Source: Paracoccaceae bacterium
GTDB taxonomy: Bacteria > Pseudomonadota > Alphaproteobacteria > Rhodobacterales > Rhodobacteraceae
Length of the DNA: 15,062 nucleotides
NCBI GenBank assembly: GCA_012036325.1
Contig: JAAUPC010000043.1
Coordinates: forward strand, 1-15,062
Direction: 5' to 3'
Shown here: positions 1-7,692 of the stretch, one piece after another
How the letters are laid out: each line of letters starts with the position of its first letter
Position numbering within the stretch: position 1 is the stretch's first letter
Notes under the pieces: model-generated
Seen by the model: only the letters and a program-made list of their open reading frames with translations
The model's database searches: none
What the model was told of the DNA's origin: nothing
Program-made: the position numbers and the translations under genes

Positions 1-1
1 G

Positions 2-708
2 TCCGCCCTTGCGTCGGGCGTGGGCACGGGGGCTGGCGCGCCGAAACTGCTGGCCGGAAACGGCCGCGATCAGGTGCACCTTCTGGTCGTCATGACCAGC
101 GAACGCGGCCTCTGCGGCGGCTTCAACTCCTCCATCGTCAAGCTGGCCCGCCTGCGCGCCAATGAGCTGGTTGCGCAGGGCAAGACGGTCAAGATCCTGA
201 CCGTCGGCAAGAAGGGCCGCGAACAGTTGAAGCGCGACTGGGCGCAGACCTTTGTCGGCCATGTCGATCTGAGCGACGTCAAGCGCGTGGGCTATGCCAA
301 CGCGCAGGGCGTGGCCCGCGAAGTCATGGCGGCGTTTGAGGCCGATGAGGCTGATGTCGTCACGATCTTCTACAACCGCTTCCAGTCGGTGATCAGCCAG
401 ATCCCGACGATGCAGCAGGTGATCCCGGCCAAGTTCGAAGCTGTCAGCACCTCGGCGCTGTATGATTACGAACCCTCGGAAGAGGCGATCCTGGCCGATC
501 TTCTGCCGCGCGGCGTCGCCACCCAGATCTTCACCGCCCTTTTGGAAACGGCGCCAGCGAACAGGGCGCGCGGATGTCCGCGATGGACAACGCGACCCGC
601 AACGCCGGCGACATGATCAACAAGCTGACGATCCAGTACAACCGGAGCCGTCAAGCCGCGATCACCAAGGAACTCATCGAAATCATTTCGGGCGCCGAGG
701 CGCTCTGA
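2..708 (+). CDS. atpG: F1 ATP synthase gamma subunit, 5'-truncated by window edge and frameshifted
   Basis: Gamma subunit, the central rotor shaft of the F1 part of ATP synthase, coupling proton flow through Fo to ATP synthesis on the beta subunits. The gene enters from the left edge in frame 2; the family is near 290 residues and about 235 are here, so roughly 55 N-terminal residues are outside. Recognisable family segments are VHLLVVMTSERGLCGGFN, the middle YNRFQSVISQIPT, and the C-terminal helix AMDNATRNAGDMINKLT. Frame 2 is good up to the AAA run at 546-548. The conserved end (NGASEQGARMSAMDNATR...IIEISGAEAL-like) is then read in frame 1, stopping at 706-708. One A appears to be missing (GAAAAC expected, GAAAC seen). 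Read literally, the protein ends with a wrong tail at 616. The gene lies 20 bases before atpD in the usual atpHAGDC order. Identification is certain; whether the frameshift is biological is doubtful because the gene is needed for ATP synthase. Confidence 0.95.
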
Positions 709-728
709 CGAAACCGGAGTAAAAGACC

Positions 729-2183
729 ATGGCAAGAGCCGCCAAAGTTTCCACTGCCGCCGCCACTGCTGCGGGCAAGGTGACGCAGGTCATCGGTGCC
801 GTCGTCGACGTGCAATTCGATGGCGCGCTTCCCGCAATTCTGAACGCGCTTGAAACCGTGAACAACGACAAGCGGCTGGTTCTGGAAGTGGCGCAGCACC
901 TGGGCGAAAGCACCGTGCGCTGCATCGCGATGGACGCCACCGAAGGTCTGGTCCGCGGCGCGCCGGTCACTGACCTTGGAGCCCCGATCTCGGTTCCGGT
1001 GGGTGACGGCACGCTGGGCCGCATCCTGAACGTCATCGGTGACCCGATCGACGAAAAGGGCCCGGTGGACCACACCGCCAAGCGCGCTATCCACCAGCCG
1101 GCACCCGAGTTCAGCGAACAGGCAACCGACGCGCTGATCCTGGTCACGGGCATCAAGGTGATCGACCTTCTGGCCCCCTATTCCAAGGGCGGCAAGATCG
1201 GTCTTTTCGGCGGCGCAGGCGTGGGCAAGACGGTTCTGATCCAGGAACTGATCAACAACATCGCCAAGGTGCACTCCGGCTATTCCGTCTTTGCGGGCGT
1301 TGGGGAACGGACCCGTGAGGGGAACGACCTTTACCACGAATTCATCGAATCCGGCGTCATCAACATCGACGACCTGACCAAGTCCAAAGTGGCGCTGGTC
1401 TACGGCCAGATGAACGAACCGCCAGGCGCCCGCGCCCGCGTGGCGCTGACCGGTCTGACCATCGCGGAACAGTTCCGCGACCAGTCGGGCACCGACGTTC
1501 TGTTCTTCGTCGACAACATCTTCCGCTTTACCCAGGCGGGTTCGGAAGTGTCGGCTCTCCTTGGCCGTATCCCTTCGGCCGTGGGCTACCAGCCGACGCT
1601 GGCCACCGACATGGGTGCCTTGCAGGAACGCATCACCTCGACCAAGGCGGGCTCGATCACCTCGGTCCAGGCTATCTACGTTCCGGCCGACGACCTTACC
1701 GACCCCGCGCCTGCGACGTCCTTCGCCCACCTTGACGCTACGACCGTTCTGTCGCGCGCGATCTCGGAGCTTGGGATCTACCCAGCCGTGGACCCGCTGG
1801 ACTCGACCAGCCGTATCCTTGACCCGCTGGTTGTGGGGCAAGAGCACTATGACGTGGCCCGTTCTGTTCAGGGGATGCTTCAGCGCTACAAGTCGCTGCA
1901 GGACATCATTGCCATCCTTGGCATGGATGAACTGAGCGAAGAGGACAAGCTGACCGTGGCCCGCGCCCGGAAGATCCAGCGCTTCCTGTCGCAGCCCTTC
2001 GACGTGGCGCAGGTGTTTACTGGGTCCCCGGGTGTGCAGGTGCCGCTGGAAAAGACCATCGCCAGCTTCAAGGCCGTGGTTGCCGGTGAATATGACCACC
2101 TGCCCGAAGCCGCCTTCTACATGGTTGGCGACATCGAGGAAGTGAAAGCCAAGGCTGCCAAACTTGCGGCAGCGGCGGCGTAA
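729..2183 (+). CDS. atpD: F1 ATP synthase catalytic beta subunit
   Basis: Beta subunit, the catalytic ATP-synthesising/hydrolysing subunit of F1 (EC 7.1.2.2), 484 residues, cytoplasmic face of the membrane. Visible motifs: Walker A GGAGVGKT at residues 161-168, the Walker B strand LFFVD at about 258-262, the LLGRIPSAVGYQPTLATDMG stretch, and the ATPase alpha/beta signature PAVDPLDSTS at 352-361. The catalytic glutamate lies in GVGERTREGND. The ATG at 729 follows GGAG at about 716-719, a reasonable ribosome binding site. The N-terminus has a short Ala-rich leader (MARAAKVSTAAATAAG) before the conserved KVTQVIGAVVDVQF, a few residues longer than I expect for Rhodobacter relatives. It sits between atpG and atpC and is almost certainly co-transcribed with them. 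The frame is intact throughout. Confidence 0.99.
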   Translation: MARAAKVSTAAATAAGKVTQVIGAVVDVQFDGALPAILNALETVNNDKRLVLEVAQHLGESTVRCIAMDATEGLVRGAPVTDLGAPISVPVGDGTLGRILNVIGDPIDEKGPVDHTAKRAIHQPAPEFSEQATDALILVTGIKVIDLLAPYSKGGKIGLFGGAGVGKTVLIQELINNIAKVHSGYSVFAGVGERTREGNDLYHEFIESGVINIDDLTKSKVALVYGQMNEPPGARARVALTGLTIAEQFRDQSGTDVLFFVDNIFRFTQAGSEVSALLGRIPSAVGYQPTLATDMGALQERITSTKAGSITSVQAIYVPADDLTDPAPATSFAHLDATTVLSRAISELGIYPAVDPLDSTSRILDPLVVGQEHYDVARSVQGMLQRYKSLQDIIAILGMDELSEEDKLTVARARKIQRFLSQPFDVAQVFTGSPGVQVPLEKTIASFKAVVAGEYDHLPEAAFYMVGDIEEVKAKAAKLAAAAA

Positions 2184-2192
2184 GGGGGCATC

Positions 2193-2585
2193 ATGGCAGC
2201 CTCCCTGCAGTTTGACCTGGTCAGCCCCGAACGGCGCCTTGCGTCCTTCGCGGCGACCGAGGTGCAGATCCCCGCAGTTGCGGGGGACATGACGGCGATG
2301 TCCGGGCATACGCCCACCATCACCTCGCTTCGCCCGGGCGTTTTGCGCGTGGTCGGGGCGGAAGGGACGAAAGCCTATGTCGTGACCGGCGGCTTTGCCG
2401 AGATTGGTGCCGCAGGCGTGTCGGTGCTGGCCGAACAGGCCGTGCCGCTGGATGAACTGACGCCCGCCAAGCTGGATGCGCTGGTGGCCGATGCCTGTGA
2501 GGCAGCGGCGGTGAACCCGGACAAAGACGCAGCTGACAAGGCTGTGGCCGATCTGAACGCAATGCGCGCCGCCACCGGCCTTTGA
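2193..2585 (+). CDS. atpC: F1 ATP synthase epsilon subunit
   Basis: Epsilon subunit, which sits on gamma at the base of the F1 rotor, links it to the c-ring and can inhibit ATP hydrolysis. It has 130 residues, the usual size for alphaproteobacteria. The N-terminal beta-sandwich is recognisable from LQFDLVSPERRLAS, the VQIPAVAGDMTAMSGHTP segment and the GGFAEIG turn; the shorter C-terminal helical part follows from about residue 90. The ATG is 9 bases after the atpD stop, preceded by a purine-rich GGGGGC site, so it is the last gene of the atp operon. A strong intrinsic terminator begins 24 bases after its stop codon. No irregularities seen. Confidence 0.97.
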   Translation: MAASLQFDLVSPERRLASFAATEVQIPAVAGDMTAMSGHTPTITSLRPGVLRVVGAEGTKAYVVTGGFAEIGAAGVSVLAEQAVPLDELTPAKLDALVADACEAAAVNPDKDAADKAVADLNAMRAATGL

Positions 2586-2608
2586 TCGCAACCTGTTGAC
2601 AGTCCATT

Positions 2609-2649
2609 GTAAAGGGCCCCGCCACTGCCGGGGCCCTTTACGTTTTTCT
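2609..2649 (+). terminator. Intrinsic terminator of the atp operon
   Basis: A perfect 13-bp stem, GTAAAGGGCCCCG (2609-2621) pairing with CGGGGCCCTTTAC (2629-2641), with a 7-base loop (2622-2628) and a following T-rich tract (TTTTT at 2643-2647). It lies directly after atpC and before the H-lectin gene, so it should end the ATP synthase transcript. The same bases are translated in the longest upstream extension of the next reading frame, which argues against that extension. Confidence 0.92.
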
Positions 2650-2703
2650 ACCCGCTTTCGCCGAGTTTGGGGCAGACTACCCGTGGGAATGGGTGGAGAA
2701 GGC

Positions 2704-3051
2704 ATGAAGCGTCTGTCAGGTGTGGTGGGGGTGCAGCAGGGCCAGCGCATCCTATTTTCGGATTTTGCGCATGATGGCCCTATGTGGACAGGCTCTGGCC
2801 CGCGCGAAGTGCGTCAGCGGCAAGACTTCCCCGAGGGGTTTCTGAAGCCGCCCGCCGTGATGGTCAGCGTGTCGATGTGGGATATTGACCATGCCGCAAA
2901 CTCACGCATCGACATTTCGGCCGAGAACATCACCAGCGATGGATTCGAGATCGTGTTTCGCACCTGGTCAGACAGCCGCATTGCCCGCATCCGGGCCGAC
3001 TGGATGGCCATCGGCCCCACGCGGGGCGAGGATGAGTGGGACGTTGCCTGA
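2704..3051 (+). CDS. H-type lectin domain protein
   Basis: Small protein of 115 residues with an H-type lectin (Helix pomatia agglutinin-like, Pfam H_lectin) domain over about residues 47-104. The family pattern is visible as PPAVMVSVSMWDID, then N-x-R (NSRIDISAENIT), SDGFEIVFRTWSDS, and the terminal strand IARIRADWMAIG. In characterised eukaryotic members this six-stranded fold trimerises and binds N-acetylgalactosamine; a sugar ligand here is only inferred. There is no signal peptide or membrane segment, so it is probably cytosolic or exported by an unknown route. The frame stays open back to 2596, but that extension runs through the atp terminator; ATG at 2704 with GGAGAAGG just before it is the better start. 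It ends 8 bases from the convergent PAP2 gene. The domain call is by pattern recognition, not a search. Confidence 0.78.
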   Translation: MKRLSGVVGVQQGQRILFSDFAHDGPMWTGSGPREVRQRQDFPEGFLKPPAVMVSVSMWDIDHAANSRIDISAENITSDGFEIVFRTWSDSRIARIRADWMAIGPTRGEDEWDVA

Positions 3052-3059
3052 GGCGGAAG

Positions 3060-3986
3060 TCAGCCCCGGATGATCCGCGTGGCAAGGAACGTGCAACCCG
3101 CGAACACGGCCACGCCTGCCACAAGGTCAATCAGGTGGTGCCCACCATGGGACAGGGTAGCGGGGATCATCAGCGCATTGGCCACAAGGGCTGGCAGGAA
3201 CAGAAGCGTGCCGCGCGTATACCAGACCACCATGCAGGCCATGACCATGTGATAGGACGGGAAGGCGACAACGCCGGTCATCACCTCGGGGCTGATCCGG
3301 GTGGGGCCGGTCTCGACCAACTGGCGCAGGTAGGCGCCATAGTCGCTGTCAAAGTAGAGCCCGGTCGCCAGGCGTACGTCCTCGGGGATCGCAAAGAAGC
3401 CTGAGGGGCCGATGCTGGGAAACACCCACCAGATCGCCACGGCAGCGACAAGGGTCAGGATACCAACGGCTAGAAAGCGGTGCAGGACAAGAGTGCGGCC
3501 AAGGGCAGCGAGAAGGCAGATGGTCAGCACAATCTGCGGCAGGGAGGAGTGGTAGAGGAGGCCAAGCGCTTGCGCAAAGCCGGGATAGGCGGCCAGCGCC
3601 TGAACGAAGCTTGGCCAGTGATAGCCAAGCAAGGCGTCCACCCGGGTGAGCCAGGGGTCAATCAGCGGGCGTGGCAAGGGAAAGAGGGTGAAGATGAACA
3701 GCGACGACACGGCCGTGAAGCCCATAAAGATCGCAACCCCGATCAGCGCCAAGGCGAGACGGGGCGTGTCTTTTCTGCTGCGCACATAGGCACCGATGGC
3801 CATCAGGCCAAGCGTGCCGAAAAATCCGGCCAGAAATGGCGGCCAGTTCACCTCGCGCCCAAGGGCCTGGGTCAGGAACACCGCCGCCACGCCGAAGCCG
3901 CAGATCACGGCCAGCATCCCGCGTTCGGCTGGCAGAAGCACAAGAGCGCCCCGCCACGTCTGGTCTGCCTTGCTGCTGGTCTGCAC
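3060..3986 (-). CDS. PAP2-superfamily membrane phosphatase (Aur1/Ipt1-like)
   Basis: Polytopic inner-membrane protein of about 308 residues in the PAP2 phosphatase / inositolphosphotransferase-like group. In the 311-residue numbering (start 3995) there are roughly six to eight hydrophobic helices (about 24-44, 55-71, 79-105, 150-165, 171-193, 247-260, 264-281, 287-306). The two active-site motifs are FPSYHM at 245-250 (the P-S-x-H motif) and SHGGHHLIDLVAG at 282-294 (the H-x3-D motif). These supply the phosphohistidine nucleophile and charge relay in the superfamily. Likely substrates are lipid phosphates such as phosphatidic acid or undecaprenyl-PP; which one cannot be told. The first possible start, GTG at 3995, overlaps its own GGAG; the GTG at 3986, 8 bases after that GGAG, is preferred. 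The gene follows prs on the same strand after about 98 bases and converges on the H-lectin gene. Confidence 0.85.
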   Translation of the reverse strand: MQTSSKADQTWRGALVLLPAERGMLAVICGFGVAAVFLTQALGREVNWPPFLAGFFGTLGLMAIGAYVRSRKDTPRLALALIGVAIFMGFTAVSSLFIFTLFPLPRPLIDPWLTRVDALLGYHWPSFVQALAAYPGFAQALGLLYHSSLPQIVLTICLLAALGRTLVLHRFLAVGILTLVAAVAIWWVFPSIGPSGFFAIPEDVRLATGLYFDSDYGAYLRQLVETGPTRISPEVMTGVVAFPSYHMVMACMVVWYTRGTLLFLPALVANALMIPATLSHGGHHLIDLVAGVAVFAGCTFLATRIIRG

Positions 3987-4084
3987 CTGATCCACTCCGG
4001 GCCGCAGCGACGCCGTTATCGCAACAGTCAGGCTTCTACCTGCGCATTGTGCTGGGACTGGGGCAAGACGCGCCCAATTCTGTG

Positions 4085-5103
4085 TCAGCTGCGCTGATAA
4101 AGACCCTCATAGATCGGGACCAGGGTATCCGTCTCAAACAGGCTGGAAACGGACATGCCGCCCCAGATGTTCAGGATGGCCTGCGCGAACATCGGCGCGG
4201 TGGGGACGACGCGGATGTTTGGCGCGGCGCGGACCTTTTCGCCTTGTTCGATGCTGTCGGTGATCACCAGCGACTTCATCACCGATTTCGCCACCCGTTC
4301 CACGGCCGGGCCGCTCAGGACGCCATGGGTGATGTAGCTGTGCACCTCAACCGCGCCTGCCTCCATCAGCGTCTCAGCCGCTTTGCACAGGGTGCCTGCC
4401 GTATCACAGATGTCATCGACGATGATACATTTGCGGCCCTTCACGTCACCGATCACGGTCATTTCGGCAATTTCGCCCGCCTTTTCGCGGCGTTTGTCAA
4501 CGATGGCGAGGGGGGCGTTGATCCGCTTGGCCAGTTCGCGCGCGCGGGCCACACCGCCGACGTCGGGCGAGACGATCATGATGTCATCCATCTGCCCTTT
4601 GAAGTGATGCTCGATATCCAGCGCAAAGACCGGGGCGGCGTAAAGGTTGTCCACCGGGATGTCGAAGAAGCCCTGGATTTGGGCGGCATGCAAGTCCAGC
4701 GTCAAGACCCGGTCAATCCCGGCGGTTTCGATCATGTTGGCCACCAGCTTGGCGGTGATCGGGGTGCGGGCCTTGGCGCGGCGATCCTGGCGGGCATAGC
4801 CGAAGTAGGGGATCACCGCGGTGATGCGGCTGGCCGAAGACCGGCGCAGCGCGTCGGTCATGATGAGAAGTTCCATCAGGTTGTCGTTCGACGGGTTCGA
4901 GGTGGGCTGGATGACATACATGTCTTCGCCCCGGACATTCTCGAACACCTCGACGAAAATCTCCTGGTCGTTGAAGCGTTCCACCCGGGCATCCACGAGG
5001 TTTACGCTCATCCCACGGTGCATCGACATGCGGCGGGCGATGACTTGGCGAGGGGGAGGTTGGCATTCCCGGCGATCAGCTTCGGTTCGGTGACAGCGGG
5101 CAT
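4085..5103 (-). CDS. prs: Ribose-phosphate pyrophosphokinase (PRPP synthetase), frameshifted near its 5' end
   Basis: Makes PRPP from ribose 5-phosphate and ATP (EC 2.7.6.1), feeding purine, pyrimidine, histidine, tryptophan and NAD synthesis. Clear motifs: FNDQEIFVEV, the ATP-loop region IPYFGYARQDRRAKA, the metal/ribose site LTLDLHAAQIQGFFD, and the PRPP loop VDDICDTAGT. The true start is ATG at 5103-5101 with a good GGAGG site just before it, giving MPAVTEPKLIAGNANLPLAK. That frame closes after 31 residues; the conserved continuation IARRMSMHRGMSVNLVDARV is in another frame. One base is missing at about 5043-5046 (AAG-TC-ATC where a full codon is expected between Lys and Ile). Restored length is 339 residues, as expected for the family. 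The downstream frame is open back to 5551, but that N-terminus overlaps ltaE antisense sense and is spurious. Prs is normally essential, so a sequence error is likely. Confidence 0.96.
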
Positions 5104-5196
5104 TTGGCCTCCGGGTGACGGATTCGTGACGGTGCCCTCGCTTACCACCCAGCCATGGAGTTGCAAACCGATGCTTCCATCGAACTCCGAATTTAT

Positions 5197-5212
5197 TGCT
5201 GCGGGCGCAGCA
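5197..5212 (-). terminator. Weak hairpin after ltaE, possible terminator
   Basis: Inverted repeat TGCTGC...GCAGCA with a 4-base GC-rich loop, 21 bases after the ltaE stop. On the minus strand it is followed by ATAAATT rather than a clear T-run. It could be a weak terminator or attenuator between ltaE and prs. The stem is short and the assignment tentative. Confidence 0.35.
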
Positions 5213-5232
5213 TTGCCACGCGGCTGGAGAGG

Positions 5233-6252
5233 TCAGAACGCATTCAGGAACTGGTCCACATCGGTTGCCGTGGTGGACCAGCTGGTGACCAGCCGCGCGG
5301 CTTCGCGCCCCGGGGGGGCTGGGAAGCGGTAGTAGGCGGCCCCGGCGGCTTCCAGCCGGGCATGGGTGCCTTCGGTCCATTCGGGGAACTGCATGTTGGC
5401 CTGCACAGGATGGCGCTGGCTGGCCCCCTTTTGCGCCAGCCCATCGGCCAGCCGCTGGCCCATGGCATTGGCATGGGCCGCAAGGCGCAGCCAGAGACCA
5501 TCGGTCAGATAAGCCTCCATCTGCGCCGACAGGAAGCGGTTCTTGGACCAAAGATGCCCGCCCCGCTTGCGGCGCAGCTCGAACTCCCAGGCTCTGGCGG
5601 GGTCAAAGAGGACGACAGCCTCCACACCCAGGCAGCCATTCTTGGTACCACCAAGCGACAGGACGTCGATCCCGGCCTTCCATGTCATTTCGGCCGGGGT
5701 GGCATTGGTTGTCACCAGCGCATTCGCAAAACGCGCGCCGTCAAGGTGGCAAGGCAGGCCGTAAGTCTTGGCCAAGGCCGACAAAGCGTTGATTTCAGGC
5801 ACAGAATACACCGTCCCTGCCTCGGTCACGTTGGTCAGGGTCAGCATGCCGCGCTGCACGCCATGGACGCCTGATTCCCCGGTGCGGGCAAGGCTGCTGG
5901 ACAGGGTTTCCACCGTCATCTTGCCATGGTCACCGGGGACCAGCACCAGCTTTGCCCCGGAGTAAAACTCGGGCGCGTTGCACTCGTCTTCGGCGACATG
6001 GGCATGGGCGTGGCAGAAGACCGCGCCCCAGGGCTGGCAATGTGTGGCAATCGCAAGGGCGTTTGCCGCCGTGCCCGTGGCCGCCAGATGCACGACCGCC
6101 TCGGGGGCCTCAAAGATTTTGCGCACCAAGGCCGTTACCCGGCCCATCGCGGCATCGGCACCGTAGGACCGGTCATACCCCTCATTCGCCTTGAGGACGG
6201 CGGCCATGACTTCGGGTGCTGCCCCCGAAGTGTTGTCAGACGCAAAACGCAT
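5233..6252 (-). CDS. ltaE: Low-specificity L-threonine aldolase
   Basis: PLP-dependent fold-type I aldolase of 339 residues that cleaves L-threonine/L-allo-threonine to glycine and acetaldehyde (EC 4.1.2.48); cytosolic. The N-terminal FASDNTSGAAPEV and YGADAAMGRV segments are typical. The aspartate contacting the PLP ring nitrogen is D171 in CHLDGARFANA. The Schiff-base lysine is K204 in SLGGTKNG. HxHxH in CHAHAHVAEDE (80-90) is the usual substrate-site region. The length is normal for the family and the frame is intact. Its ATG shares one base with the stop of the YcgN-type gene (TGATG at 6254-6250), so the two are translationally coupled. Other beta-eliminating-lyase family activities, such as phenylserine aldolase, cannot be excluded. 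Confidence 0.93.
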   Translation of the reverse strand: MRFASDNTSGAAPEVMAAVLKANEGYDRSYGADAAMGRVTALVRKIFEAPEAVVHLAATGTAANALAIATHCQPWGAVFCHAHAHVAEDECNAPEFYSGAKLVLVPGDHGKMTVETLSSSLARTGESGVHGVQRGMLTLTNVTEAGTVYSVPEINALSALAKTYGLPCHLDGARFANALVTTNATPAEMTWKAGIDVLSLGGTKNGCLGVEAVVLFDPARAWEFELRRKRGGHLWSKNRFLSAQMEAYLTDGLWLRLAAHANAMGQRLADGLAQKGASQRHPVQANMQFPEWTEGTHARLEAAGAAYYRFPAPPGREAARLVTSWSTTATDVDQFLNAF

Positions 6253-6704
6253 CAGGGTTTTTCCTCGATCAGGTAGTCTTCCCAGTCGTCTTCATCGACC
6301 TCATTTTCCGAGATCGTGATCCCGCGCACCGATTCCCCCGCCTTGACGGGGCTGTCCGGATCGCCAGTCAGCAAGGGGTGCCAGTCAGGCAGTTTTTTCT
6401 TGTGAAAGAGCAGCTTGTACGCGCAGGTTGAGGGCATCCAATAGGCAATCTTCGGCAGGGTCTTTGGTGTCAGGACCACGCATTCCGGCACGTGCAGCTT
6501 GCGGTTGGGATAGTCCATGCACTGGCAGGTATCGCCGTCCAAGAGGCGACAGGCAACGCGGGTATAGGCCACCTCACCGGTGTCCTCATACTCCAGCTTG
6601 TTAAGGCAACACTTACCGCAGCCGTCACACAGCGCCTCCCACTCGGCGCGGGTCATCTTGGCAAGGGGGACAGTTTCCCAGAACCGGGGGCGCAGCTTTT
6701 CCAT
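6252..6704 (-). CDS. YcgN/UPF0260-family cysteine-cluster protein
   Basis: Protein of 150 residues in the YcgN (UPF0260, CxxCxxCC zinc/iron-sulfur-like) family; the biochemical role is not established. The sequence shows the N-terminal LRPRFWETVPLAKMTRAEWEALCDGCGKCC type start with C26, C29, C32 and C33 as a likely metal-binding cluster. Further cysteines are at 52, 60, 62 and 75 (VACRLLDG, CQCMDYP, VPECVVLTP). YWMPSTCAYKLL and DWHPLLTGDP follow, and the acidic end is EVDEDDWEDYLIEE. The pattern is that of a cytosolic metalloprotein. It lies 39 bases after ribF and overlaps ltaE by one base, so it is inside a minus-strand operon. No clear Shine-Dalgarno precedes the ATG at 6704. Family assignment is firm; a role linked to FAD or flavin use is only a guess from position. 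Confidence 0.9.
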   Translation of the reverse strand: MEKLRPRFWETVPLAKMTRAEWEALCDGCGKCCLNKLEYEDTGEVAYTRVACRLLDGDTCQCMDYPNRKLHVPECVVLTPKTLPKIAYWMPSTCAYKLLFHKKKLPDWHPLLTGDPDSPVKAGESVRGITISENEVDEDDWEDYLIEEKP

Positions 6705-6743
6705 CGCGTCAAGGTGCTGTGGCGCTGGGGAAAAGGGAAGGGG

Positions 6744-7667
6744 TCATAGTTTGGACAGGATGCCACGGGCGGCGGCGCTGTCGGCGTCCATCTGGGTGAT
6801 GAGGGCGGGAAGGCCGTTAAACTTCAGTTCGGGCCGAAGATAGTCGACCAGCGCGATGGAAAGGTGCTGGCCGTAAAGATCACCTTTGAAATCAAAGAGG
6901 AAGGTTTCAAGGTTGGGCGTGTTCACCCCGAACATCGGGCGCACGCCAAGGCTGGCCACGCCGTGATGGCTGCCCATTTGCGGGCCAGTCAGAATGTCGA
7001 CCAGGACGGCATAGACCCCAAAGCGCGGCAGGTGGAGGCCGGCGAGGGACATGTTTGCGGTGGGGTAACCCAGTTCGCGCCCGCGCTTTTCGCCGTGGAT
7101 CACCTCACCTTCGATCCGGTGCCAGTGGCCCAGCATGCTGGCGGCGTCGCGGGGGCGGCCTTCGGTTAAGGCGCGGCGGATGTTGGTGGACGAAATCTCG
7201 GCCAGATCATGGGTTATCAGGGGGGGAGATGGTGGTGCGGATATTCCTTTGCTGGCAAAGGCTTGTGAGGTCAGCAGCAGTACCTTTGCGGCCCTTGCCA
7301 AAGCAGAAATCCGCGCCGACCACGACATGGGACACGCCAAGGCCGTGGTGCAGGACCTGATCCACGAACGCTCGGCCGTCAGGCCTGCAAGGGTGGCGTC
7401 AAAGGGCAATTGGTAAAGGTGGTCCACCCCCAACCGGGCCAGGCGGTTGGCGCGGGCTTGGGCGTTCATCAGGCGGAAGGGGGGGGCGTCGGGGTTGAAG
7501 TATTGCCTGGGGTGCGGTTCAAACGTGACGATTCCCAGCGGCGCTGGGCCGCGGGCAAGGTCGATCACCGCCTGATGGCCAAGGTGGAGCCCGTCGAAAT
7601 TGCCCATGGCAACCGATGCCCCACGCGTGGCAGGATCAAGCCCAAGCCAATGATAATGCTGCAGCAT
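6744..7667 (-). CDS. ribF: Bifunctional riboflavin kinase/FAD synthetase, with two compensating frameshifts
   Basis: Converts riboflavin to FMN and then FAD (EC 2.7.1.26 and 2.7.7.2). The FAD-synthetase domain is N-terminal, with AMGNFDGLHLGHQAV (HLGH at residues 28-31), TFEPHPRQYF and the SSTNIRRAL motif. The riboflavin-kinase domain is C-terminal, with GEKRGRELGYPTANM and GVASLGVRP. Between about 7372 and 7226 the open frame gives a meaningless stretch (ERSWIRSCTT...). Reading that DNA one frame over gives the expected FVDQVLHHGLGVSHVVVGAD and FCFGKGRKGTAADLTS. So one base is missing near 7371-7373 (GAG-CG-TTC) and one is extra in the G7 run 7220-7226, which restores frame. Start: the frame is open to 7733, but that would overlap the MaoC gene; ATG at 7667 with a GGGCGGG site gives 307 residues, a normal size. 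About 49 internal residues of the literal translation are wrong. Confidence 0.95.
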   Translation of the reverse strand: MLQHYHWLGLDPATRGASVAMGNFDGLHLGHQAVIDLARGPAPLGIVTFEPHPRQYFNPDAPPFRLMNAQARANRLARLGVDHLYQLPFDATLAGLTAERSWIRSCTTALACPMSWSARISALARAAKVLLLTSQAFASKGISAPPSPPLITHDLAEISSTNIRRALTEGRPRDAASMLGHWHRIEGEVIHGEKRGRELGYPTANMSLAGLHLPRFGVYAVLVDILTGPQMGSHHGVASLGVRPMFGVNTPNLETFLFDFKGDLYGQHLSIALVDYLRPELKFNGLPALITQMDADSAAARGILSKL

Positions 7668-7692
7668 CCCGCCCTTTTGGGGCGCGTGCCCG

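Noticed and set aside
2596..2703. Longer N-terminus for the H-lectin gene
   Set aside because: It would translate the atp terminator hairpin and has no ribosome binding site; ATG at 2704 has one.
651..2750. 699-residue open frame on the minus strand
   Set aside because: It is antisense to atpD and atpC, which are certain; its composition is low-complexity His/Gly/Arg-rich, typical of a high-GC shadow frame.
3836..5332. 498-residue plus-strand open frame
   Set aside because: It lies opposite prs and PAP2, shows no known domain, and has the His/Asp/Gly-rich look of an antisense frame.
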